Shown: positions 1 through 5,526 of the stretch, one piece after another | Position numbering within the stretch: the stretch's first letter is position 1 | How the letters are laid out: every line of letters starts with the position of its first letter | Source of the DNA: Alphaproteobacteria bacterium | Lineage (GTDB): Bacteria; Pseudomonadota; Alphaproteobacteria; SHNJ01 | Reading direction: 5' to 3' | Length of the DNA: 5,959 nucleotides | NCBI GenBank assembly: GCA_947456345.1 | Contig: CANGQU010000052.1 | Span: 1-5,959 of the forward strand | Made by a program: the position numbers and the translations under genes | The notes under the pieces: generated by a model | Told to the model about the DNA's origin: nothing | What the model saw: only the letters and a program-made list of their open reading frames with translations | The model's database searches: none

Positions 1-1
1 C

Positions 2-193
2 ATAGCGGTGCCTGGCGATCCAGGTGTTCGTAATCCTGGCCGCCCGTTCGGCCGTTTTGAGAGCCGTGCGGAGCTGGGGGAAATAACTTATGACCGGGAT
101 ACGGGAGAATTTTTGCTTAATGGTAAAAAACTGCCGCAAAATGCCGATGAGGCGTTACGCAATGCGTGCAGCACCATTAGCGTCAAGCCATAG
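2..193 (+). CDS. C-terminal end of an unrecognised protein (5' truncated)
   Basis: The frame is open from the first complete codon at base 2 to a TAG at 191-193, giving 63 residues. A GTG at base 8 could serve as a start, but no Shine-Dalgarno sequence is visible in the few bases before it. The simplest reading is that this is the tail of a longer gene beginning outside the window. The visible part begins Gly/Pro/Arg-rich (PGDPGVRNPGRPFGRF) and continues into a charged segment with YDRDTGEFLLNGKKLP, which has the look of a small beta-hairpin. It has a single cysteine near the end and no hydrophobic membrane segment. I do not recognise a family and assign no function. It is convergent with the pentapeptide-repeat gene, whose stop codon lies only 5 bp beyond this one. 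Confidence 0.55.
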   Translation: MAVPGDPGVRNPGRPFGRFESRAELGEITYDRDTGEFLLNGKKLPQNADEALRNACSTISVKP

Positions 194-198
194 TCGTT

Positions 199-1488
199 TT
201 ATGGATTGATCTGCTTGCCGAATGGCATAATCGTCCCATCCAGCCTGGCGCCATCTAAAATCGCATCCGCCAAGTTAGCACCTTGCAGATTGGCCTGGGT
301 CAAATTGGCGTCACGCAAATTGGCCCCGGCCAGATTGGCATAGCGCAAATCCGCGCCCGATAAATCCGCCTGGCGCAAATCTGCCCCAGACAGGTTGGCT
401 GGCCAGGTTTTGCCAGTCGGGAGGCCATCGCCGCTGCGGATCGTAACTGGGCCTAAATTGCTGTTTGCCAGTTTGCTGCCAGACAAATTGGCCCGCTCGA
501 AATTGATGCCTTCCATGGTGGCAAGCGAGAGATCCGCGCCACTAAGATTCGCGCCCGAAAAATCAGTCATGACCAATTGCGCCTGGCGAAGCTTGCCGCC
601 TTGCAGATCGCAGCCGGATAATTCGGCCCCAGACAAATCGCTGCCTTGCAAATCCAGCAGCGCCAAATTGGCTTGCCGCAGCTGCGCGCGCTGGCCTTCG
701 CGGCCGTTGCTTTGCACCCATAACTGGTGACTGCGTAGCGCGGCGTTCAAATCGGCGGGATTGTTCTTGTGCTCGCCGGCAACTGGGTTCACTAGCGGCT
801 GCTTGATCAGCGCCCCGGCCAGATTGGCCTTGGCTAAACTAATAGGATCGATGACGGCCGCACTTAGGTTCGCGCCCGAGAAATTGGCATTGGCTAGGTT
901 GGTTTCGGTTAAATTCGCGCTGGTAAGATCTGCGCCGCTGAGGTTGGCGTTTTGCAAATTGACGCCAGATAGATTCACGCCCACCAGGGCGGCGCCTTGT
1001 AAGTTGGCGTTGGTCATGTTGGATTTGCTCAAATCCGCACCAGTCAAATTGGCGTTATCCAGGCGGGCATTCTGTAAATCCGAACCGGCCAGCGAGGTGC
1101 GCATGATCTGATTGGGCGTATCGTTGTTGTACATGACCATGGTGCCGCTGCGAAAATCGGCGTCTTGCAGATTGGCGTGATTGAAATTGGCATCGCGGAT
1201 CAGCGCGCCGCGCATGTTCGCGCGCAGCAAGTTGCAATTAGAAAAATTGGTGTGATCCAGGTTGGAGCAGAACAGATCCGCAAAGCTAAGGTCCGAGCCG
1301 GATAAATTCGAGTCCTGCAAGTTGGAGCCGGAAAACTTAGCCGACTTTAAATGGCGTTTAAGCAGCTTAAAGCCTTCCATATCGCAGCCGGATAAATTCA
1401 TCCGCTTGCCACCAGGCTGATCGCGCAGCCATTTTTCATGCCGCTCGATAGCTTCCATAATCTCATCGCGGTCCATTTTACCAACCAT
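199..1488 (-). CDS. Two-module pentapeptide-repeat protein
   Basis: The 429-residue product is dominated by A(D/N)LXX-type pentapeptide repeats such as ANLSGADL and ANLQGANL. This pattern is known to fold into a right-handed quadrilateral beta-helix. Seen directly: an N-terminal helix-like segment (residues about 8-24, with H17 and W20), a repeat array from about 31 to 112, a non-repeat loop (about 114-130), a second array (about 131-230), a linker (about 231-244), a second helix-like segment (about 245-260, H254 and W257), an array (about 268-344), a loop (about 345-363) and a final array to about 420. There is no signal peptide or membrane segment, so the protein is probably cytoplasmic. 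Pentapeptide proteins range from DNA-mimicking gyrase protectors (Qnr/MfpA) to scaffold domains of unknown role, and nothing here selects among these. The start could be the ATG at 1488, overlapping the upstream gene by 11 nt, or the in-frame ATG at 1476, 1 nt after that gene's stop. Neither has a strong ribosome binding site, and coupled translation is likely. Confidence 0.9.
   Translation of the reverse strand: MVGKMDRDEIMEAIERHEKWLRDQPGGKRMNLSGCDMEGFKLLKRHLKSAKFSGSNLQDSNLSGSDLSFADLFCSNLDHTNFSNCNLLRANMRGALIRDANFNHANLQDADFRSGTMVMYNNDTPNQIMRTSLAGSDLQNARLDNANLTGADLSKSNMTNANLQGAALVGVNLSGVNLQNANLSGADLTSANLTETNLANANFSGANLSAAVIDPISLAKANLAGALIKQPLVNPVAGEHKNNPADLNAALRSHQLWVQSNGREGQRAQLRQANLALLDLQGSDLSGAELSGCDLQGGKLRQAQLVMTDFSGANLSGADLSLATMEGINFERANLSGSKLANSNLGPVTIRSGDGLPTGKTWPANLSGADLRQADLSGADLRYANLAGANLRDANLTQANLQGANLADAILDGARLDGTIMPFGKQINP
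229..756 (-). repeat. Pentapeptide module 2 (helix + array + loop + array)
   Basis: Residues about 245-420. The module opens with DLNAALRSHQLWV followed by a G-REGQRAQL turn, matching the module 1 pattern of helix, H-x-x-W, Gly-rich turn, Arg, then repeats. Its array is interrupted at about residues 345-363 by a segment containing RSGDGLPTGKTW. That RSG lies 98 residues after H254, against 97 in module 1. The array after the loop is shorter (about 56 residues against about 100) and consists of very regular repeats. Confidence 0.6.
799..1464 (-). repeat. Pentapeptide module 1 (helix + array + loop + array)
   Basis: Residues about 9-230 of the pentapeptide protein. The module opens with EIMEAIERHEKWL followed by a GGKR turn, after which A/S-(N/D)-L-x-x repeats begin. 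The array is interrupted at about residues 114-130 by an irregular segment beginning RSGTMVMYNND, then resumes. At DNA level the array appears as imperfect 15-nt periodicity, with recurring CAAATTGGC or CAAATCCGC on the + strand. The loop starts 97 residues after H17, in close register with module 2. Confidence 0.6.
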
Positions 1489-1807
1489 CGACAGTCAGAC
1501 GTAATGCTCGGGGTTGATCCGGGCGGTCGAAATCCAAATGGTTCTCAAGCGCCAGGCGGAAATATTTGCGGTCGCAAATGGCCAATATTTTTTGGTAACC
1601 GATGCTGCCCTCGATCGATTGCAGGCTAAGGCCAGAAGCAGTCAATGCCGCTTCGGTCAAAAGATTCTTGTTTTGATCGAGCATGGGGTAACTGACGAAG
1701 CCTGCGGGATCGGTTTTGCGGATGTTGGTTTCGATATCGTCCAAAACCCGCCGCGCAATCATGCGGCATTGTTGATCGATCGCATCAAGCAGAACGGGAG
1801 GTTGCAT
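1478..1807 (-). CDS. Small hypothetical protein upstream of the pentapeptide gene
   Basis: From the ATG at 1807 this encodes 109 residues (MQPPVLLDAIDQQC...) ending LRLTVDGW. A TTG at 1816 in the same frame is an alternative start giving 112 residues. The protein is mixed alpha/beta in character: an N-terminal amphipathic helix-like stretch (LLDAIDQQCRMIARRVLDDIETNIRK), a middle region with FVSYPMLDQNKNLLTEAAL, and a C-terminal region with RKYFRLALENHLDF. It has no signal peptide or membrane segment and I recognise no family. It is co-directional with the pentapeptide gene, whose first codons overlap or abut its TAA, so the two are very likely co-transcribed and translationally coupled. A 123-codon frame on the opposite strand covers the same bases. 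I prefer this strand because of the coupling and the normal residue composition. The true 5' end is uncertain because coding-like sequence continues upstream in frame without a start codon. Confidence 0.6.
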   Translation of the reverse strand: MQPPVLLDAIDQQCRMIARRVLDDIETNIRKTDPAGFVSYPMLDQNKNLLTEAALTASGLSLQSIEGSIGYQKILAICDRKYFRLALENHLDFDRPDQPRALRLTVDGW

Positions 1808-1933
1808 AGGGCCCAAGTCTTTGTAGGTCTTCGCTTTATTCTTAAACTTACTGTACCGCCACTACCACTAACAGGCATTGATTAAGATTATTTTAAATTT
1901 TGCTGTGTCCTTCGCATGACGGATCGCGGCAAA

Positions 1934-1954
1934 CTTAGCGGCATCAAAGCTAAG
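1934..1954. promoter_or_regulatory. Inverted repeat CTTAGC-N9-GCTAAG upstream of the kinase
   Basis: A perfect 6-bp inverted repeat with a 9-base spacer. No T-run follows on either strand, so it does not look like an intrinsic terminator. Its right arm overlaps the palindrome AAGCGCTT (1952-1959). It could be an operator half-site pair or a minor hairpin; which one is inference. Confidence 0.3.
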
Positions 1955-1968
1955 CGCTTGAATATTCA
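1952..1968. promoter_or_regulatory. Two abutting palindromes, AAGCGCTT and TGAATATTCA
   Basis: AAGCGCTT (1952-1959) is a perfect 8-bp palindrome and TGAATATTCA (1959-1968) a perfect 10-bp palindrome; they share base 1959. Together with the inverted repeat just upstream they form a dense symmetric cluster 24-58 bp before the kinase ATG. Perfect dyads at this position are typical of binding sites for dimeric regulators, but no specific regulator can be named. Confidence 0.35.
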
Positions 1969-1986
1969 GCAAAACCTGGCTTGAAT
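1958..1986 (+). promoter_or_regulatory. Candidate weak promoter for a leaderless kinase mRNA
   Basis: TTGAAT (1958-1963) and TTGAAT (1981-1986) are separated by 17 bp. Read as -35 and -10, they match the sigma70 consensus at 4/6 positions each. Initiation about 7 nt downstream would fall at the kinase ATG (1992), giving a leaderless message. That fits the absence of a Shine-Dalgarno sequence there. The two hexamers are also part of an 8-bp direct repeat, so they may instead be regulator sites. The promoter reading is speculative. Confidence 0.25.
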
Positions 1987-1991
1987 GGCCT

Positions 1992-3530
1992 ATGCCTACC
2001 TATTTTTCATTGCTCGATCAGCAGCGCGATCTGTGCGCCTTTACATTGCGCCCAGGATTGGGGCAGGCTTGGTTGTTTCATTACGTCAATCAATGCTTTT
2101 TAAAGCAATCTGGATTTGCCAAAGATCAAGTTATTGGCAACCAGCCCGAGGATTTGCTGCTTACGGCCGATCTGGCCGCTTTTCGCCACCATCTGCAACA
2201 GGCATTGCAGGCCTCGGGCGCCTATCATTTTTACCAGGTGCTGATCTTACCGCGTGGCCGGCTGTATTGGAATTTCACGTTACTGGCAGAGCGCGACGAG
2301 ACCGGCCAGGCTACGCAATTGCACGGCACGGCCATTGATCTTAGCGATTTACGGCGGTTGGAGCAGGCGCTGCAAGAAGTGGAGCGTAAAAATCGCGCCC
2401 TCATTGCCGCCATGCCCGATGCGATTTACCGCTTGGCGGCGGATGGAACGTTCATTGATTTGGAAGCGGGCAAAGACACGATCATGGGCATATCGCCAAT
2501 GCAGCTTTTGGGCCAGCGCTGGGATCAAATTATGCCTCAATCCGTGGCAGAGACGGCGATGATGAACATCCGCCAGGCGCTTAGCACCAGGCACACCCAG
2601 ATGTTCGAATATCAGCTTAGCATCGGCCAGGAATTGCACGATTTCGAGGCGCGGATGGTTGCCATCGGCAATGATGAGGTATTGGCGATTGTGCGCGATA
2701 TTACTGCGCGCAAGCGGACCGAGCGTGAATTGCGCGTCGCCAAAGAACAGGCGGAGGTTGCTAGCCGTGCCAAATCGTCGTTCTTGGCAACCGTCAGCCA
2801 CGAGTTGCGCACGCCGTTAAACGCCATCATCGGTTTTTCCGATGTTATCCGCAATCAGTTATTGGGGGTGATTACGCCCACCCGTTACCGCGATTATGCC
2901 CAAGATATTCATGATTCCGGCACGCATTTGTTGGAAATTATCAACGATATTTTGGATTTATCGAAACTTGAAGCCGGGCGGATGGAGCTGCACGAAGAAG
3001 TATTCGATATCAATCAAATTATCCGCCAGTCTATTCATCTGATGGAGGGGCGCATCGCCGATTCTCGCCTTCAACTGGGCTTGAATTTGGCATCGGGTTT
3101 GCCGTTCGTTTTCGCCGACCGTCGGGTATTAAAACAGATATTTATCAATCTATTATCCAACGCAGTTAAATTTACGCTCGAAGGCGGCTCGATCAGTGTG
3201 ACCTCGCTTCTGGACAAGGGCGGGGGCGTGACCGTTGTGGTCGAGGACACAGGCATCGGCATGCGGCCCGAGGATATTCCTCTGGCGATGACGCCATTCG
3301 CGCAGATCGATTCCGCCATGACCCGCCGCCATCCCGGCACCGGCCTTGGTTTGCCATTGGTGAAATCCTTGATCGATCTGCATGGCGGCAATTTCAGCCT
3401 GGATAGCAAGCCGAATATGGGCACCAAGGCCTATGTGCGTTTGCCGTTATCGCGAGTGCGCGATAAAATAACCGGCGATGCGCAGAGCGCGGAAATCGTG
3501 AATCTATCCGATGCGCTAAAAAGGCCCTAG
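1992..3530 (+). CDS. Soluble PAS-PAS sensor histidine kinase
   Basis: The 512-residue product has no membrane segment and is probably cytoplasmic. The N-terminal region (about 1-120) is PAS-like: LFHYVNQCFLKQSGF, then ...DLLLTAD..., ending in GTAIDLSDLRRLEQAL. A second PAS domain (about 130-243) begins NRALIAAMPDAIYRLAADG and ends IVRDITARKRTE. A coiled linker (about 240-258) leads into HisKA with FLATVSHELRTPLNAIIGFS, phospho-acceptor H270. The HATPase_c domain has an N box NLLSNAVKF (about 386-394), G1 box DTGIGM (419-424) and G2 box GTGLGL (449-454). All expected catalytic motifs are intact, so it should autophosphorylate. The sequence after the HisKA motif (YRDYAQDIHDSGTHLLEIIN) is of the type seen in alphaproteobacterial PleC/PdhS-like kinases; orthology to any of them is not claimed. 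It has no receiver domain, and no response-regulator gene lies in the window, so its partner is unknown. The ATG at 1992 is the only standard start after an in-frame TGA at 1959, and it has no visible Shine-Dalgarno sequence. Confidence 0.93.
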   Translation: MPTYFSLLDQQRDLCAFTLRPGLGQAWLFHYVNQCFLKQSGFAKDQVIGNQPEDLLLTADLAAFRHHLQQALQASGAYHFYQVLILPRGRLYWNFTLLAERDETGQATQLHGTAIDLSDLRRLEQALQEVERKNRALIAAMPDAIYRLAADGTFIDLEAGKDTIMGISPMQLLGQRWDQIMPQSVAETAMMNIRQALSTRHTQMFEYQLSIGQELHDFEARMVAIGNDEVLAIVRDITARKRTERELRVAKEQAEVASRAKSSFLATVSHELRTPLNAIIGFSDVIRNQLLGVITPTRYRDYAQDIHDSGTHLLEIINDILDLSKLEAGRMELHEEVFDINQIIRQSIHLMEGRIADSRLQLGLNLASGLPFVFADRRVLKQIFINLLSNAVKFTLEGGSISVTSLLDKGGGVTVVVEDTGIGMRPEDIPLAMTPFAQIDSAMTRRHPGTGLGLPLVKSLIDLHGGNFSLDSKPNMGTKAYVRLPLSRVRDKITGDAQSAEIVNLSDALKRP

Positions 3531-3538
3531 TGCAGGGC
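3518..3538 (-). terminator. Candidate intrinsic terminator at the end of slt
   Basis: On the minus strand GCCCT-GCACT-AGGGC forms a 5-bp stem with a 5-base loop, followed after one C by TTTTT. The hairpin includes the slt stop codon, and the T-run is antisense to the last kinase codons. The stem is short, so termination may be weak. In the plus direction no T-run follows, so it should not serve the kinase gene. Confidence 0.4.
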
Positions 3539-5506
3539 GGCGGATTTGCGGTTACTCGATTTTTCTGCCAGTAAATAGCGGTAAACGACCATATTCTCCA
3601 AAACCCGTTGGACATAGCCGCGGGTTTCGCCGAATGGGATCAGCTCGATCCAATCAACTAAGGGGATTTTTCCATCGCGCGGATCGCCAAATTCCCTAAG
3701 CCAGGTATTCACCCTGGCCGGGCCAGCATTATAGGCCGCAACGGTCAGGGCGTAGTTGCCATCGAATAAAGCCAGTTTGCCCCTTAAAATTTCTTGACCC
3801 AGTTGTAAATTGAAATCCGGGCGCTGAATCAGCCAGTTGGGGCGGAAATCCCAACCCAAGCGCTTAGCATAAAGTCGACCGGTATCGGGCATAATCTGCA
3901 TAAAGCCCATTGCGCCCGCATGGCTTTGCGCTGCTGGATCGAAACTGCTTTCTTGGCGGATAATGGCATAAACCAACGCAGCCTCGGGGCCGGTCGGCAA
4001 ACCCTCGATGTCGGGCAGGGGATAGCCATAGCCCACCAAGTCGAATCCGGCCAAGCGCGCGCTGCGCGAAAGAGTGACGGTCAGCGCAGTCAATTTGCGC
4101 CGCCAAGTCCAATCGGCCAAAAGCGCATAGTTTTCGTGGGTGGGATTAGACTCGGCCAATTCGATCAACCAGCTGCGCAAACGTTGCGTTTGACCCTCTG
4201 CCTCCAGCCAGGCGGCGATTTGCATGAATTCGCTTTGCCGGAAATTTTGGCGTTGATCGTTAGTGATTTGGGGCATCGCGGGCAAGCGGAAATCGGGCGC
4301 GGCATCGCCCAATTCCTGGCGCGCCAATTGCCCGTAAAACCCGGTGGCATATTTGCTGGCCTCGGTGAAATATTGCTTGGCCTGCTCGGGATTTTTTTGC
4401 CGGTGGCTTTGTCCCAGCCAGAAATAAGCCCGGGCACTAGCCAGTGGATTGACGTTGCTGCTTAAAATTTTCTGGAAATGCGCGCTGGCGACAGCCGGTT
4501 GATTTAAGCGGCGTAGGGCGATCCACCCGGCTAAAAATTCCGCTTCGACCATCTCCACACTTGGGGCCAGGCCGTGTTGTAGTAAAAGGTTGTAGGCGCG
4601 TTTGTTATGCCCTTCGCGCAAAAGATCGCGGGCGGTGATATGCCTTTCTGTCCACCAGGCTTTGGCAGCCTCCGCGCTTAGCTGCTTGGGCATAGCAGTA
4701 AAAAACGACAGCGCGCCGTCATAATCATCGGCCCGGCGTTTGGATGTAATGATGGCCAGGGCCAGATCGGGATCGCGGCGTGTGGATTGTGGCAGCTTGG
4801 CCAGTAGCGATTTCGCCGATTTTTTATTATCGCGATAGGCGATGATCGTCTGCGCCAGTTTTTGCGATGGCTTGCCCAATAGCGCGGCCAAATCGAGGGC
4901 GGCGGTGTCATTTTCAATGCGTAACAAGCTACCCATACGCGCGCGGTGATCGGCTAAACCTAGCCATTGCTTTAATGCAGCGTATTGCTGGCGCTGTTCG
5001 CTTATACCCATCGGCATTTCCCGCCACATTTCCTGTAACAGCGCTTTGGCTGCTTTGGTCTTGCCCAACTGCGCTTGTGCCCGCGCCAGGCGCACATAGC
5101 CTTGCCAGCTTTGTGGCTTGCGGTCTTGAAACCAGGCGATTACCTGTGCTGCATCCCAGCCGGTTGGCATAGCGATTTCCGCTTTGGCTTGAACCCGCGC
5201 GCGCAATGGCCAAGCGGGATTGTCGGCTAAAAAATTATCTAGAGCGGCAAATCCCGGCTCGCTTTGCGGATGTTGTAAAAATAGCCAGTAAACATATTTT
5301 GCCGCCGGGCCCGAGATAAACTGGGATTGCTGTAATAATCGGGCTGGTTCGTTTTGCTCTAATGCCGTCCATACGGCATCATTGCTGCGCGCGAACGAGC
5401 TTATGCCATCATCCACGGTCGTTTCCAGGGCATGGGCGGACGGGCAGTATAATGCCAGGGCCAGCATAATTAGATTGAAAGCCAGCAAATGCTTTGCGAT
5501 ACTCAT
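3527..5506 (-). CDS. slt: Soluble lytic murein transglycosylase (Slt70 type), periplasmic
   Basis: The 659-residue product is in the size range of Slt70-type enzymes. These cleave the MurNAc-GlcNAc bond of peptidoglycan to leave 1,6-anhydroMurNAc ends. Residues 1-26 are a signal peptide: K5, a hydrophobic core LLAFNLIMLALALY, and likely cleavage after AHA26. C21 is preceded by Tyr, so it is not a lipobox and the protein should be soluble in the periplasm. Residues about 35-480 are helix-rich and TPR-like, matching the superhelical U-domain; KYATGFYGQLARQELG (about 385-400) is typical of the linker region. The C-terminal SLT domain (about 505-645) has catalytic E519 in IIRQESSFDP, GAMGFMQIMPDTG (531-543), AYNAG (591-595) and FGETRGYVQRV (625-635). 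All conserved motifs are intact. It diverges from dapA with 20 bp between start codons, and no Shine-Dalgarno sequence precedes its ATG. Its 3' end overlaps the kinase gene by 4 bp. Confidence 0.93.
   Translation of the reverse strand: MSIAKHLLAFNLIMLALALYCPSAHALETTVDDGISSFARSNDAVWTALEQNEPARLLQQSQFISGPAAKYVYWLFLQHPQSEPGFAALDNFLADNPAWPLRARVQAKAEIAMPTGWDAAQVIAWFQDRKPQSWQGYVRLARAQAQLGKTKAAKALLQEMWREMPMGISEQRQQYAALKQWLGLADHRARMGSLLRIENDTAALDLAALLGKPSQKLAQTIIAYRDNKKSAKSLLAKLPQSTRRDPDLALAIITSKRRADDYDGALSFFTAMPKQLSAEAAKAWWTERHITARDLLREGHNKRAYNLLLQHGLAPSVEMVEAEFLAGWIALRRLNQPAVASAHFQKILSSNVNPLASARAYFWLGQSHRQKNPEQAKQYFTEASKYATGFYGQLARQELGDAAPDFRLPAMPQITNDQRQNFRQSEFMQIAAWLEAEGQTQRLRSWLIELAESNPTHENYALLADWTWRRKLTALTVTLSRSARLAGFDLVGYGYPLPDIEGLPTGPEAALVYAIIRQESSFDPAAQSHAGAMGFMQIMPDTGRLYAKRLGWDFRPNWLIQRPDFNLQLGQEILRGKLALFDGNYALTVAAYNAGPARVNTWLREFGDPRDGKIPLVDWIELIPFGETRGYVQRVLENMVVYRYLLAEKSSNRKSAALH
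5475..5503 (+). promoter_or_regulatory. Predicted sigma70-like promoter of dapA, inside slt
   Basis: TTGAAA (5475-5480, 5/6 match to the -35 consensus) is followed by a 17-bp spacer and GATACT (5498-5503, 4/6 match to the -10). Initiation would be near 5510, just upstream of the AAGGAG ribosome binding site. The whole promoter lies within the signal-peptide codons of slt on the opposite strand. A perfect TATAAT at 5448-5453 is a second possible -10 but lacks a good -35. Confidence 0.5.
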
Positions 5507-5514
5507 GAAAATAT

Positions 5515-5520
5515 AAGGAG
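5515..5520 (+). promoter_or_regulatory. Ribosome binding site of dapA
   Basis: AAGGAG lies 6 bases before the ATG at 5527. It is the one clear Shine-Dalgarno sequence among the genes whose starts are visible here, and it fixes the dapA start. It lies in the 20-bp gap between the dapA and slt start codons. Confidence 0.85.
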
Positions 5521-5526
5521 ATTGCT

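Larger units (their letters stand above)
1808..1991. promoter_or_regulatory. Divergent intergenic control region
   Basis: This 184-bp gap separates the minus-strand hypothetical gene from the plus-strand kinase gene and must hold promoters for both directions. It contains a strikingly AT-rich tract at about 1877-1901, a candidate site for promoter melting, and a cluster of small repeats at 1934-1986 next to the kinase start. I could not identify a convincing -35/-10 pair for the minus-strand genes: the TAAAAT-like hexamer in the AT-rich tract lacks a matching -35. Confidence 0.45.

Noticed and set aside
188..204. CCATA-N7-TATGG inverted repeat as a bidirectional terminator
   Set aside because: The stem is only five AT-containing pairs and no T-run follows on either strand.
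395..1111. Plus-strand frames opposite the pentapeptide gene
   Set aside because: The 15-nt repeat periodicity of the pentapeptide array keeps the antisense frames open and gives artificial repetitive translations. The minus-strand reading gives the well-known A(D/N)LXX pattern.
199..1488. Short recurrent DNA units resembling a CRISPR or tandem repeat array
   Set aside because: The repetition is imperfect 15-nt periodicity explained by pentapeptide coding. There are no uniform repeats with unique spacers.
199..1488. Calling the pentapeptide protein a Qnr/MfpA-type gyrase protector
   Set aside because: The repeat fold alone does not establish this. The length of 429 residues, the two-module layout and the helical caps differ from the roughly 180-220-residue single-helix protectors.
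1514..1885. 123-codon open frame on the + strand opposite the small hypothetical gene
   Set aside because: It is slightly longer than the minus-strand frame but has no ribosome binding site. It is fully antisense to a frame that is coupled to the pentapeptide gene. I regard it as a shadow, with some residual doubt.
3920..4465. 181-codon plus-strand frame inside slt
   Set aside because: It is antisense to the conserved C-terminal half of the transglycosylase, whose motifs are intact. It has no ribosome binding site or recognisable domain.
5440..5449. C21 of the slt product as a lipoprotein attachment site
   Set aside because: The residue before Cys is Tyr rather than Gly/Ala/Ser. A good signal peptidase I site (A-H-A) follows five residues later.
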